Shown here one piece after another: positions 33,300-41,839 of a DNA stretch of 64,000 bases. The position numbers were made by a program, and so were the translations under genes. Source of the stretch: a bacterium (GTDB lineage: Bacteria > Joyebacterota > Joyebacteria > Joyebacterales > Joyebacteraceae). Where the stretch lies: the NCBI GenBank assembly GCA_025774935.1, contig JALGZK010000001.1, forward strand, positions 212,266-276,265, given 5' to 3'. The notes beneath the pieces were generated by a model. The model saw only the letters and a program-made list of their open reading frames with translations. It was not told where the DNA came from and did not search any database. The first letter of the stretch is position 1. Each line of letters starts with the position of its first letter.

Positions 33300-34439
33300 G
33301 TGGCGGTCTATCTCGACGAGATCCGCGGCTACCGCGTCGCCGACATCGAGGCCTCGATCGAACGCGCGATCGAGGCGCTGTCGATCGACCTCGCGTCGGT
33401 CCGCACGGCCCTCGTGAAGCCGAACCTCGTGATCGCCGCCCTTCCGAAGACGGGAGTCGTGACGCATCCCGACGTCGTGGAGGCCATCGTCTCAGTGCTC
33501 CGGAAGCGAGGCTGCGAGCGGATCGTGCTGGCCGACGGTCCGGGCGTCGGACTCGACGTCGAGGAGGTCTTCCGGAAGAGCGGGTACGCAGCGCTCGCGT
33601 CGCGGCTCGGAGTCGAACTCCTGAACTTCAACACGGCGGAGCGTCGCGAGCGGGAGTGGAAGTACGGCAAGCTCGGAGTGCCAGCGGTGCTCGAGGACGC
33701 TGACCTCTACGTCAACGTGCCGAAGCTCAAGACCCACGGCTACACGACCCTGACGCTCTCCATCAAGAACCACAAGGGCATGCTCTCGGAGGAAGACAAG
33801 AAGCTCGACCACCACCTGGGACTCCACGAGCCGCTCGTGGAGCAGGCGAAGCTGAGGCCTCCCGACCTCATCGTGCTCGACGGGATCGTTGGAGTCGAGA
33901 AGGACGGACCGCTGAACGGGAAGGCCAAGCGCGCCGGCATCTTCGCCATCGGGACGAACATGCTCGAGGTCGACGCGACGGCAGCGAGACACGCGGGATT
34001 CGACCCGCGCGACATCGAGCACCTCGCGATCGCGGAGCGCGAGGGCATCGGGACGATGGACCCCGAGGTCCTCGGAGACGCGCCGCTGGTCAGGTTCATG
34101 CCTGCCAACGAGGACTACGGGCAGGTAATGAACATCTACTCGTGGCGCGACTGCACGGCCTGCTCGATGTGCATCGACTCGTTCAGCGCGGGCGTCAAGC
34201 TCGCGGTCCGGGACCCCCGGTACTGGTTCACGCTCGTGCCGAAGCTCGTCTACTGGGGCTTCTTCGGGAAGCTCCACATCATCCAGGGACGCGAGGCGAA
34301 GGTCCCGGACGCCGAAGGGCGCGTCATCTGCCTCGGGAAGTGCACGAGGGACCTCGCGGAGAGCGAGGGCCTGATCCACTTCCCGGGATGCCCCCCGTCG
34401 GCGAGAGACGTCGCGGAGACCATGCGGAGGAAGCTCTAG
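33300..34439 (+). CDS. DUF362 domain protein
   Basis: 379 residues. DUF362 marks: VKPNLVIAALPKTGVVTHPDVVEAIVSVL near the N-terminus, the NVPKLKTHGYTTLTLSIKNHKGML core (about 138-161), DLIVLDGIVGVEKDGPLNGKAK, and ATAARHAGFDP. The C-terminal part has a partial Cys pair group CTACSMC and CLGKCTRDLAE ... FPGCPPSARD, which may hold an Fe-S cluster but is not a full ferredoxin pattern. DUF362 proteins are of unknown function. GTG start at 33300 directly after the radical SAM stop, suggesting joint function with it. Confidence 0.82.
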   Translation: MAVYLDEIRGYRVADIEASIERAIEALSIDLASVRTALVKPNLVIAALPKTGVVTHPDVVEAIVSVLRKRGCERIVLADGPGVGLDVEEVFRKSGYAALASRLGVELLNFNTAERREREWKYGKLGVPAVLEDADLYVNVPKLKTHGYTTLTLSIKNHKGMLSEEDKKLDHHLGLHEPLVEQAKLRPPDLIVLDGIVGVEKDGPLNGKAKRAGIFAIGTNMLEVDATAARHAGFDPRDIEHLAIAEREGIGTMDPEVLGDAPLVRFMPANEDYGQVMNIYSWRDCTACSMCIDSFSAGVKLAVRDPRYWFTLVPKLVYWGFFGKLHIIQGREAKVPDAEGRVICLGKCTRDLAESEGLIHFPGCPPSARDVAETMRRKL

Positions 34440-34443
34440 CGCT

Positions 34444-35307
34444 ATGGCTGCCACCGAGAAGGACACCGGACTCGGAACGACATACGAGAGGATCGCGGTC
34501 GCGCGTCTCCTCGAGCGCTTCGCCGAGCACCACCCGATCCGGAACGTGCTCGAGGGGCCGACCGACGGGATCACGGGGATCAGGGGACTCAACAGCGTCC
34601 CGCTCGCGCAGGGCGGAGCACGGGTCGAGCTCGTCCTCGGGGACCCGGACGAGGTCACGATCGCGCGCCGCGTGTGGCGAGAGCTCGGACTCGCCGACCA
34701 GGTCACGGTGCGGCACTCCCGTGACGGGCGCCTCGACGTGCCGCCGCGTTCGTTCGACCTCGTGTGGAACTTCAACTCGCTGCCCCAGGCCGCGGACCCC
34801 GAGGCCATTCTGAGCGAGATGTGTGACGCGAGCGCGAGGTTCGTCCTCGTCTTCGTCGGGAACACCATGAATTACGGCTACCCGATCCACAGACTCCATC
34901 ACCGGGCCGCGCGCGAGGAGTGGAGCCACGGCGACGTCGAGATGATGAACCCACGACTCATCGAGAAGATGCTCGCGGAGCGCGGGTTCCGGGCCAGGGA
35001 GAGACTCCTCGTTGACACGCCGTGGTGGCCCGACATCGACTCTCCGATCGAGGAGGTCGCTGCGACCTTCCTGCCGTTCCTCAGGAGGTTCGCGAGCGGC
35101 TCGAAGCGGCTCCAGCACTACACGTGGACGCCCGAGGACCTCCCGTACTTCGACCCCGACCGGCGCAGGAAGCTCGAGGCCGAGCTCGGGAAGCACTTCG
35201 CCATCGAGAACGCCGAGCGCTTCCCCTTCAGGGTCCTGTTCGCCCACCACCGCGGGATCCTGACCGAGAGGGAGGACGCGACGACTCCAGGAGGAGGGAC
35301 CGCTTGA
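34444..35307 (+). CDS. Methyltransferase-like protein (class I fold, degenerate motif I)
   Basis: 287 residues. The layout is that of a class I SAM methyltransferase: NVLEGPTDGITGI where motif I (VLDxGxGxG) should be, ARVELVLGDPDEVTIARRV as motif II, and SFDLVWNFNSLPQAADPEAILSEM followed by RFVLVFVGN as motifs IV and V. The glycine pattern of motif I is incomplete, so either SAM binding is modified or this is a pseudo-enzyme. Four bases after DUF362 and overlapping the next gene by 4 bases. Substrate unknown. Confidence 0.65.
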   Translation: MAATEKDTGLGTTYERIAVARLLERFAEHHPIRNVLEGPTDGITGIRGLNSVPLAQGGARVELVLGDPDEVTIARRVWRELGLADQVTVRHSRDGRLDVPPRSFDLVWNFNSLPQAADPEAILSEMCDASARFVLVFVGNTMNYGYPIHRLHHRAAREEWSHGDVEMMNPRLIEKMLAERGFRARERLLVDTPWWPDIDSPIEEVAATFLPFLRRFASGSKRLQHYTWTPEDLPYFDPDRRRKLEAELGKHFAIENAERFPFRVLFAHHRGILTEREDATTPGGGTA

Positions 35308-36338
35308 GCCGGGGCTCCAAGATCGCGCTCGCCACCGTTGCCGGAATAGTGCTCCTCGCGATCGCTCTGTACGGGGTCGACGTCGGGCGCGTCCGCGAGC
35401 TCATCGCGCACGTCAACGCACCGTGGCTCGCGCTCGCTGCCGTCCTCTACGTCTCGGCCTATCTCGTCAGGAGCCTCCGGTGGAGGCTCGTCCTGAGGCC
35501 GGTGCAGAGGGTGCGCGTCTCGGAGAGCTTCTTCATGCTCATGGCGGGCTACTTCCTGAACTACATCATCCCGATCAGGGCGGGCGAGGTCGCCAAGTCG
35601 TTCTTCCTGAAGCGGCTGCGCGGCGTCCCGATCGCGACGAGCCTCCCGACGATCTTCGTCGACAAGCTCCTCGAGCTCCTGTCGATCGTGCTCGTCGTGC
35701 TCCTCATCCCGGTCCTTTCGATCGAGCTGAACGGCTACCTGGGGACGCTCATCGTCACGGTGCTCGTCGTCTTCGCCATTGCGCTCGCCCTCCTCGTCAT
35801 GGCCATCTGGAGGGAGCGGGCGACCGCGCGGGTCCTGACGGCAGCCGTCTCCTGGCTCCCGGCCCGCGTCTCCTCGCGTCTGAGCGCGTGGCTCGAGCTC
35901 TTCGTCGGCGGGATGGGCGTCGCCCGACAGAACGCGAGGACGCTGGCGCCGCTCGTAGGATACACGGCCTTCGCGGTGCTTCTGGACGCCCTCTACTTCT
36001 CCTGCGTGTTCAGGGCCTTCTCCATGGATGTCCCTTTCGTGATGGTGCTTTTCGGGTATACTCTCATATCCTTGTCCTACATCCTCCCGACGCCACCCGC
36101 CCAGATCGGGCACAACGAGGCGGTGATGGTGCTCATCTTCGCCGTCGGGTTCGGGCTCGGCAGGGACGAGGTGACGGCGGTCATGATCCTCGCGCACCTC
36201 ATGACCGGGCTCATCGTGACCGGCATCGGGCTCTGGTCGTTCGGCGCGATGAGCATCAAGGTCAGCGAGAGCTTCAGGCACGTGGCGGAGGCTGCCGGGT
36301 CCGACTCACCGGACGCTGCCGCCGGAAGAGGAGGATGA
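35304..36338 (+). CDS. Lysylphosphatidylglycerol synthase / UPF0104-type membrane protein
   Basis: 344-residue polytopic membrane protein with about eight helices, of the LPG_synthase_TM (AglD, YbhN) family. Family marks: YLVRSLRWRLVLRPV, the MLMAGYFLNYIIPIRAGEVAKSFFLKR block and IFVDKLLELLSIV, and the late ILPTPPAQIGHNEAVMVLI. In glycan loci these are thought to flip or transfer lipid-linked substrates. TTG at 35304 follows GGAGGAGGG and overlaps the upstream stop; longer frames upstream have no support. It closes the five-gene module starting at 31219. Confidence 0.83.
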   Translation: MSRGSKIALATVAGIVLLAIALYGVDVGRVRELIAHVNAPWLALAAVLYVSAYLVRSLRWRLVLRPVQRVRVSESFFMLMAGYFLNYIIPIRAGEVAKSFFLKRLRGVPIATSLPTIFVDKLLELLSIVLVVLLIPVLSIELNGYLGTLIVTVLVVFAIALALLVMAIWRERATARVLTAAVSWLPARVSSRLSAWLELFVGGMGVARQNARTLAPLVGYTAFAVLLDALYFSCVFRAFSMDVPFVMVLFGYTLISLSYILPTPPAQIGHNEAVMVLIFAVGFGLGRDEVTAVMILAHLMTGLIVTGIGLWSFGAMSIKVSESFRHVAEAAGSDSPDAAAGRGG

Positions 36339-37297
36339 TGGGCGGCGCAGGGGACGGGAAGATCCTCGTGACGGGAGCGGCCGGGTTCATCGGCTCGCAC
36401 GTCTCGGAACGACTGACGCGGGACGGGCGCTCCGTGAGGGGCGTCGACTCGTTCACGGACTACTACCCGCGGAAGCTGAAGGAACAGAACCTCGCCGGCC
36501 TCGAGGGAAGCGCTGGTTTCGAGCTCGTCGAGGCCGATCTGGCGACGTGCGACCTCGGCCCGCTCATGGAAGGCGTCTCGTCGGTCTGCCACCTCGCGGC
36601 GCAGGCCGGAGTCCGCGCGAGCTGGGGCGAGAGCTTCTCGATCTATCTCGACTGCAACGTCCGCTCGACGCAGAGGCTTCTCGAGGTGGCGCAGGGGACG
36701 GGTCTCGACAGGTTCGTCTACGCGTCCTCATCGTCGGTCTACGGGCAGACCGACGACCTCCCGATGCGTGAGGAGGGGCGGACGTGCCCGGTGTCGCCGT
36801 ACGGTGTGACGAAGCTCGCGGGCGAGCACCTCGCCGTTCTCTACCACAGGAACTACGGGGTGCCGACGGTCTCGCTACGCTACTTCACCGTGTACGGGCC
36901 GAGACAGCGCCCTGACATGGCGTTCCACCGGTTCATCCGCGCGGGGCTCGAGGGCAGTCCGGTGGCAATCCTCGGCGACGGCGCGCAGACGCGCGACTTC
37001 ACGTACGTCGACGACGTCGTGGAGGCAACCGTGCGCGCGCTCGAGGACGGGCCGGAGGGCGAGGTCCTGAACGTGGGCGGAGGGAGTCGCGTTGCCTTGA
37101 GCGAAGCGATCGACCTCATCGAGTCGACCGTGGGGCGCCCGATCGAGCGGCACCACGAGAACCCGGCGCGGGGCGACGTAACCGACACCCTCGCGGACAA
37201 CCGGAAGGCGCGCGACCTCCTCGGGTTCTCTCCGAGCGTCACCCTCGAGGAAGGCATCGCGCGCGAGTGCGAATGGCTGCGGAGCGTCTCGTTCTGA
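36335..37297 (+). CDS. NAD-dependent nucleotide-sugar epimerase/dehydratase
   Basis: 320-residue extended short-chain dehydrogenase. VTGAAGFIGSHVSERL is the dinucleotide loop, and SFTDYYPRKLKEQNLAGL is typical of UDP-glucuronate 4-epimerase or related enzymes. Further on are HLAAQAGVRASW, the SSSSVYGQ strand, catalytic YGVTK (Y-x3-K), RYFTVYGPRQRPDMA and FTYVDDVVEA. A UDP-hexose or UDP-hexuronate 4-epimerase is the best guess. The ATG at 36335 overlaps the upstream stop; an ATG one codon later is equally possible. Confidence 0.85.
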   Translation: MMGGAGDGKILVTGAAGFIGSHVSERLTRDGRSVRGVDSFTDYYPRKLKEQNLAGLEGSAGFELVEADLATCDLGPLMEGVSSVCHLAAQAGVRASWGESFSIYLDCNVRSTQRLLEVAQGTGLDRFVYASSSSVYGQTDDLPMREEGRTCPVSPYGVTKLAGEHLAVLYHRNYGVPTVSLRYFTVYGPRQRPDMAFHRFIRAGLEGSPVAILGDGAQTRDFTYVDDVVEATVRALEDGPEGEVLNVGGGSRVALSEAIDLIESTVGRPIERHHENPARGDVTDTLADNRKARDLLGFSPSVTLEEGIARECEWLRSVSF

Positions 37298-37346
37298 CAA
37301 GCTCACCGGCAGTGCCGTCGCAAGGCGGCGCGGAGGTCATCCGAGC

Positions 37347-38294
37347 ATGGACGTCTCGATACTCATCCCGCTCCTGAACGAGGAAGAGAGCCTGCGCGAG
37401 CTCTATCGGAGGATCTCCGCTGCGATGGAGCCGCTGGGTAAGCAGTGGGAGGTCGTCTTCGTGAACGACGGGAGCACGGACGGCTCGATGGACGTCCTGA
37501 GGGAGCTCTACGAGGCCCACGGGAACGTCAAGGTGCTCGCGTTCGGCAGGAACCTCGGGAAGTCGGCCGCGCTCGCCGTCGGGTTCCGCGAGGTCCAGGG
37601 AGAGGCCGTCGTGACGATGGACGCGGACCTCCAGGACGACCCCTCCGAGATCCCGAAGATGCTCGACCTCCTGAACGAGGGCTGCGACCTCGTCAGCGGG
37701 TGGAAGAAAGAGAGGCAGGACCCGCTCTCGAAGCGCCTCCCGTCGAGGATCTTCAACGGCGTGGCCGGGAGGCTCTCCGGGATCAGGCTGCACGACATGA
37801 ACTGCGGTCTCAAGGTCTACAGGCGGCTCGTCGTGAAGACCATCAAGGTGTACGGCGAGCTGCATCGATACACGCCGGCCCTCGCACACTGGGCGGGATT
37901 CACGGTGACGGAGGTCCCGGTGAAGCACCACCCGCGCGAGCACGGCACGTCCAAGTTCGGTGCGGAACGCTTCATGCGGGGGTTCTTCGACCTTCTGACG
38001 GTGCTCTTCCTCCGGCGGTACGCGACCCGACCGCTTCACCTCTTCGGGATGCTCGGCGGCATCCTGTTCGCGGGTGGACTCGGCATCGGGATCTACCTCA
38101 CGATCGTCAAGATCATGGGCGGCGCGATCGGCCGGAGGCCGCTTCTGACCCTCGGGATCCTCCTCATGGTCGTCGGAGTCCAGTTCGTCTCCTTCGGCCT
38201 CATCGGAGAGATGCTCGCGTACCTCCGGAGCGAGGACGTGAGCTACCCCGTCCGGGAGCGGCTGGCCAGGGACGGAGGCGAGGGTGGCGGCTGA
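37347..38294 (+). CDS. Polyprenyl-phosphate glycosyltransferase, GtrB/DPM type GT2
   Basis: 315 residues. GT2 catalytic domain about 1-220 with SILIPLLNEEESLRELY, VFVNDGSTDGSMDVL, NLGKSAALAVGFREV and the DxD motif MDADLQDDPSEIP. Two C-terminal transmembrane helices (about 232-255 and 268-290) mark the GtrB / DPM1-like group that moves a sugar from a nucleotide to polyprenyl phosphate. The product would feed a membrane glycosyltransferase such as the YfhO or GT87 proteins in this island. It overlaps the next gene by 11 bases. Confidence 0.87.
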   Translation: MDVSILIPLLNEEESLRELYRRISAAMEPLGKQWEVVFVNDGSTDGSMDVLRELYEAHGNVKVLAFGRNLGKSAALAVGFREVQGEAVVTMDADLQDDPSEIPKMLDLLNEGCDLVSGWKKERQDPLSKRLPSRIFNGVAGRLSGIRLHDMNCGLKVYRRLVVKTIKVYGELHRYTPALAHWAGFTVTEVPVKHHPREHGTSKFGAERFMRGFFDLLTVLFLRRYATRPLHLFGMLGGILFAGGLGIGIYLTIVKIMGGAIGRRPLLTLGILLMVVGVQFVSFGLIGEMLAYLRSEDVSYPVRERLARDGGEGGG

Positions 38295-39486
38295 TCTCGA
38301 GCGAAGCGTCGCGTCCGACTCGTCGTTCGACGGGGGCGCGGGCTCAAGGATCGCGATCGTCGGCCCGGCCTATCCGCTCAGGGGCGGCAACGCGCTCTTC
38401 GTCGCCCACCTCTACGACAACCTCCGGGTCGACCACGACTGCTACGTGGTGTCGTTCACGAGGCTCTACCCGTCACTCCTGTTCCCGGGGAAGACGCAGG
38501 CCAACGTCAGCCGCGACCCCGTGAAGAGCACGCCTTCCCGGCAGCTGATCGACTCCATAGACCCGCTGAGCTGGTGGAGGGCCGTCGACTGGATCTCGCA
38601 GCCGGCGCGACGCCCCGATCTCGTCATCTTCGTCTGGTACAATCCGTTCTTCGGGATGTGCTACGGCTCGATGGCGCGCCTCCTCAAGAAGCGGATCGGC
38701 TGCGGCATCGTCTTCGTCTGCGAGAACGTCGTCTCCCACGAGAACCGGTTCGTCGACAAGTACCTGACGAGGTTCGCGCTCTCGCAGGCCGACTACTTCA
38801 TGGTCCTCTCGGGCGTCGTGCGCAGGCGCATCCAGGCCCTCTACCCGGGCATGCCCCTCAGACAGGCCGCGCTTCCCATCTACGACTGCTACCGCGCGAG
38901 CGACTTCGACCGCGACGCCGCAAGGAGAAGACTCGGCCTCAGGCGGCCGACGATCCTCTTCTTCGGGTACGTGAGAGCCTACAAGGGGCTCGAGCACCTG
39001 CTTCGGGCGATGCCGTCGGTGCTCCGGAGCGTGGAGGTGGATCTTCTCATCGTCGGCGAGTTCTACGACGACCGCGCGAAGTACGACCGCATCATCGCCG
39101 ACCTAGGCATCGGCAAGCGGGTCAAGATCGTCGCGGAGCACGTCCCCGACGAGACGGTGGGGGAGTACTTCACGGCCTCGGACGTGGTGGTCCTCCCGTA
39201 CGTCTCTGCCACCCAGAGCGGCATCACGCAGGTGGCCTTCGCGTTCGGGCTGCCGGTCATCAGCACGCGCGTGGGGGGGCTCCCGGAGGTAGTCACGGAC
39301 GGGGCGACCGGCTACATTGTGCCCCCGCGCGACGAGGGCGCCCTCGCCGACGCCATCGTCAGGTACTTCGAGGAGGGCCGGAAGGAGAGCTTCAGCGCGA
39401 ACGTCGAAACGGAGGCGAGCCGCGACCGCGCGGGCGAGCTCATGCGGCGGGCCGTGCGGGACTTCCTCGAGATGGAGAGGTCCTAG
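38284..39486 (+). CDS. Glycosyltransferase family 4 (GT-B fold)
   Basis: 400 residues. N-terminal Rossmann domain: IAIVGPAYPLRGGNALFVAHLY with the Gly-rich loop. C-terminal donor domain: PTILFFGYVRAYKGLEHLLRAM, VKIVAEHVPDETVGEYFTASDVVVLPY and GITQVAFAFGLPVISTRVGGLPEVV. The E-x7-E motif is partly replaced (ATQSGITQ), as in some active GT4 enzymes. Retaining nucleotide-sugar transferase; donor and acceptor unknown. GTG start at 38284. Confidence 0.85.
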   Translation: MAADLERSVASDSSFDGGAGSRIAIVGPAYPLRGGNALFVAHLYDNLRVDHDCYVVSFTRLYPSLLFPGKTQANVSRDPVKSTPSRQLIDSIDPLSWWRAVDWISQPARRPDLVIFVWYNPFFGMCYGSMARLLKKRIGCGIVFVCENVVSHENRFVDKYLTRFALSQADYFMVLSGVVRRRIQALYPGMPLRQAALPIYDCYRASDFDRDAARRRLGLRRPTILFFGYVRAYKGLEHLLRAMPSVLRSVEVDLLIVGEFYDDRAKYDRIIADLGIGKRVKIVAEHVPDETVGEYFTASDVVVLPYVSATQSGITQVAFAFGLPVISTRVGGLPEVVTDGATGYIVPPRDEGALADAIVRYFEEGRKESFSANVETEASRDRAGELMRRAVRDFLEMERS

Positions 39487-40389
39487 GTGGACGCTCCGAA
39501 GGTGACTGCGATCGTGGTCAATTGGAACGGGCGCGAGCTCCTGGAGGCCGCGCTGCGCTCGCTTCAGGAGTCCGATTACGGGCGTCTCGCGATCCTGGTC
39601 GTCGACAACGCGTCGGAGGACGGGTCGCAGGACCTCGTCCATGAGTCGTTCCCGGACGTCGGCCTCGTCGAGAACGAGACGAACGAGGGGTACGCAGCCG
39701 GCGCGAACGCCGGGATCCGCGTGGCCATGGCGGACGGCGCCGACTACGTGTTCCTCATGAACAACGACCTCGTGGTCGCTCCGGACGCGGTCTCCGCGCT
39801 CGTGGCGGCGGCGAGCGAGCGGCCAGACGCCGCGTTCGTCGGCCCGATGATCTACTACCACGAGCCGCCGAACCTCATCTGGTCGCTTGGGGGGGCTGTC
39901 TCGTACTGGAGCGGGAACATCAGGCACCACGCGATCCGCGAGAAGGACGACGGGCGGTACATCGAGGCGCGCGAGGTCGACTACGTGACCGGGGCGGCGG
40001 TCCTCGCGTCGGCCGCGGCTCTCGCGAGGATCGGCCTCATGGACGAGGAATACTACATGTACAACGAGGACACCGACTGGTGTGCCCGCGCCGCGCTCCT
40101 CGGCTACGGGGTCATCGTGGAGCCGCGCGCGAAGGCGTGGCACCGCGTGTCGATGAGCTCCGGAGGGGGGCTCACGCCATACAAGATCTACCACAGGCTC
40201 AGGAGTACCTACAGGTTCTTCGGGCTCTACGCGAAGCCGTACCACTGGCTCGGAATCGTGCCGGCGACGATCGTTCGTTCCGTCGTCTTCACGCTCGGTC
40301 AGCTCCTGAGCGGCAAGCCGTCCAACGCCGCCGCGGTCGCTCGGGGGACCTTCGACATCGCCGCGGCGAGGAAGCGGAAGGAGACATGA
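39487..40389 (+). CDS. Glycosyltransferase family 2, rhamnosyltransferase-like (WbbL type)
   Basis: 300 residues. VTAIVVNWNGRELLEAALRSL, VVDNASEDGS and NEGYAAGANAGIR are typical of WbbL/RfbF rhamnosyltransferases; the metal motif is MNNDLVV, and MYNEDTDWCARAALLGY with the terminal WHRVS completes the active site. A rhamnose donor fits the rmlA-like and rmlD genes at the left of the window. GTG start one base after the previous stop. A short amphipathic C-terminal region may associate with the membrane. Confidence 0.85.
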   Translation: MDAPKVTAIVVNWNGRELLEAALRSLQESDYGRLAILVVDNASEDGSQDLVHESFPDVGLVENETNEGYAAGANAGIRVAMADGADYVFLMNNDLVVAPDAVSALVAAASERPDAAFVGPMIYYHEPPNLIWSLGGAVSYWSGNIRHHAIREKDDGRYIEAREVDYVTGAAVLASAAALARIGLMDEEYYMYNEDTDWCARAALLGYGVIVEPRAKAWHRVSMSSGGGLTPYKIYHRLRSTYRFFGLYAKPYHWLGIVPATIVRSVVFTLGQLLSGKPSNAAAVARGTFDIAAARKRKET

Positions 40390-41804
40390 TGAGGCGAAGA
40401 TGTCAGGCTGCAGTACCGACGTACCGGCGTGCCCGGGCTTCGCGGTCCGGCCTGCGACGTGCGATCGCGGCAGTCGTGATCCTGTCGCTCGTTCCCGTCG
40501 CGGGGTGCGGGAACAGGGAGGAGGCGCCGGTCGCCCCGAAGCTCCTCGTCTTCGGTCTCGACGCGGCCACGTGGAACGTCATCACGCCGATGATCCAGTC
40601 CGGCGAGCTTCCCAACATCGCCAGGCTCGCCCGCGAGGGTTCGTTCGGGAACCTCCTGAGCCACCCGCCCGTGCAGTCGCCCCCGATGTGGACGACGATC
40701 GCAACCGGGTTCATGCCTGAGGTGCACGGGATCGACGGGTTCACCGCACCGCTCGAGGGGAGCGATCGCGAGGTGCCGGTGACGAGCAACATGCGAAGGG
40801 TCAAGGCGTTCTGGAACATCCTGTCCGAGAACGAGACGTCGGTGGGCGTCGTCGGGTGGTGGCCGAGCTGGCCGGCCGAGGAGGTCGACGGGTTCATGGT
40901 CGCGCAGCGCGCGTGGCCGATGAACTGGAGCAGGAACGGCATCCCGTTCGGGGCGACGCGCGACTCGAACGGAGAGCTCGTCGTTCAGGACTTCCCGGGA
41001 CGGACGTATCCCGAGTCGCTCTACGAACAGCTCGAGCAGTTCATCGTGACCGAGGAGGACATCACCGCCGCGGAGCTCGGCAGGTTCTTCGCCGACTCGG
41101 GCTTCACCGACCCCTCCAGGGAGTTCCACGCCCGATGGGTCTACGCCAAGGACCGCACGTTCACGGACGCGGGCCTCTGGCTCGTCGAGCGCTACCGCCC
41201 CGACGTCTTTGCCATCTTCTTGCACGGCCCGGACGTCACCGCCCACTACTACTGGGGCTATCAGACGGGCGAGGGGTTCGAGGTAGACGAGGCTGAGGCG
41301 CGGATGTACGGCGGGGTGGTCAGGAACTACTACCGGTTCGTCGACGAGGTGATCGGGAGGTTCGTCGCGATCGCGCCCCCTGACGCCGCGGTGCTCGTCG
41401 TCTCGGACCACGGGTTCGAGACGGTCCGCGAGCTGGTCGAGCCGTGGAAGCAGGGGGAGGAGATCCGGACCGAGATCGGGGGCAAGGACGTGCCCTGGGA
41501 TCACTCGCTCGAGGGCGTCTACATCATGCGCGGGCCAGGGATCCGGGCGGGATACCGCGGCCCCGACGCCGCGGTCGAGGACGTGACGCCGACGCTGCTC
41601 GCATACCTCGGGATCCCGGTCGGCGAGGACATGGCAGGAAGGCCCATCGAGGCGGTCTTCGAGCCCGACGAGCTTGCCGCCCGTCCGGTGCAGTACGTGG
41701 CGACTCACGAGACAGGCGGCCCGCGGGGCGACGAGACGCCCCTCGAGTCCCCTGTCGACGAAGGCATCAAGGAGAAGCTCCGCTCGCTGGGCTACATCGA
41801 GTAG
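40386..41804 (+). CDS. Alkaline-phosphatase-superfamily lipoprotein (type I phosphodiesterase-like)
   Basis: 472 residues, predicted lipoprotein: hydrophobic segment about 24-36 and lipobox VAGC. The catalytic domain opens KLLVFGLDAATWNVITPM, with the metal Asp and the nucleophile region HPPVQSPPMWTTIATG; the second metal site is LVVSDHGFE and a third His lies in PWDHSLEGVYIMRGPG. This is the AP/nucleotide-pyrophosphatase fold, working on phosphomonoesters, phosphodiesters or as a phosphotransferase. It ends KLRSLGYIE, the same tail as the protein at 42943. Substrate unknown; in a glycan island, removal or transfer of a phosphate-linked decoration is plausible. Confidence 0.8.
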   Translation: MMRRRCQAAVPTYRRARASRSGLRRAIAAVVILSLVPVAGCGNREEAPVAPKLLVFGLDAATWNVITPMIQSGELPNIARLAREGSFGNLLSHPPVQSPPMWTTIATGFMPEVHGIDGFTAPLEGSDREVPVTSNMRRVKAFWNILSENETSVGVVGWWPSWPAEEVDGFMVAQRAWPMNWSRNGIPFGATRDSNGELVVQDFPGRTYPESLYEQLEQFIVTEEDITAAELGRFFADSGFTDPSREFHARWVYAKDRTFTDAGLWLVERYRPDVFAIFLHGPDVTAHYYWGYQTGEGFEVDEAEARMYGGVVRNYYRFVDEVIGRFVAIAPPDAAVLVVSDHGFETVRELVEPWKQGEEIRTEIGGKDVPWDHSLEGVYIMRGPGIRAGYRGPDAAVEDVTPTLLAYLGIPVGEDMAGRPIEAVFEPDELAARPVQYVATHETGGPRGDETPLESPVDEGIKEKLRSLGYIE

Positions 41805-41839
41805 CCCCGGGTACGCGGAATCCCAGACAGGCGGATGAC

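Noticed and set aside
35010-35045. TTGACA in the methyltransferase-like gene as a promoter
   Set aside because: No -10 box at acceptable spacing.
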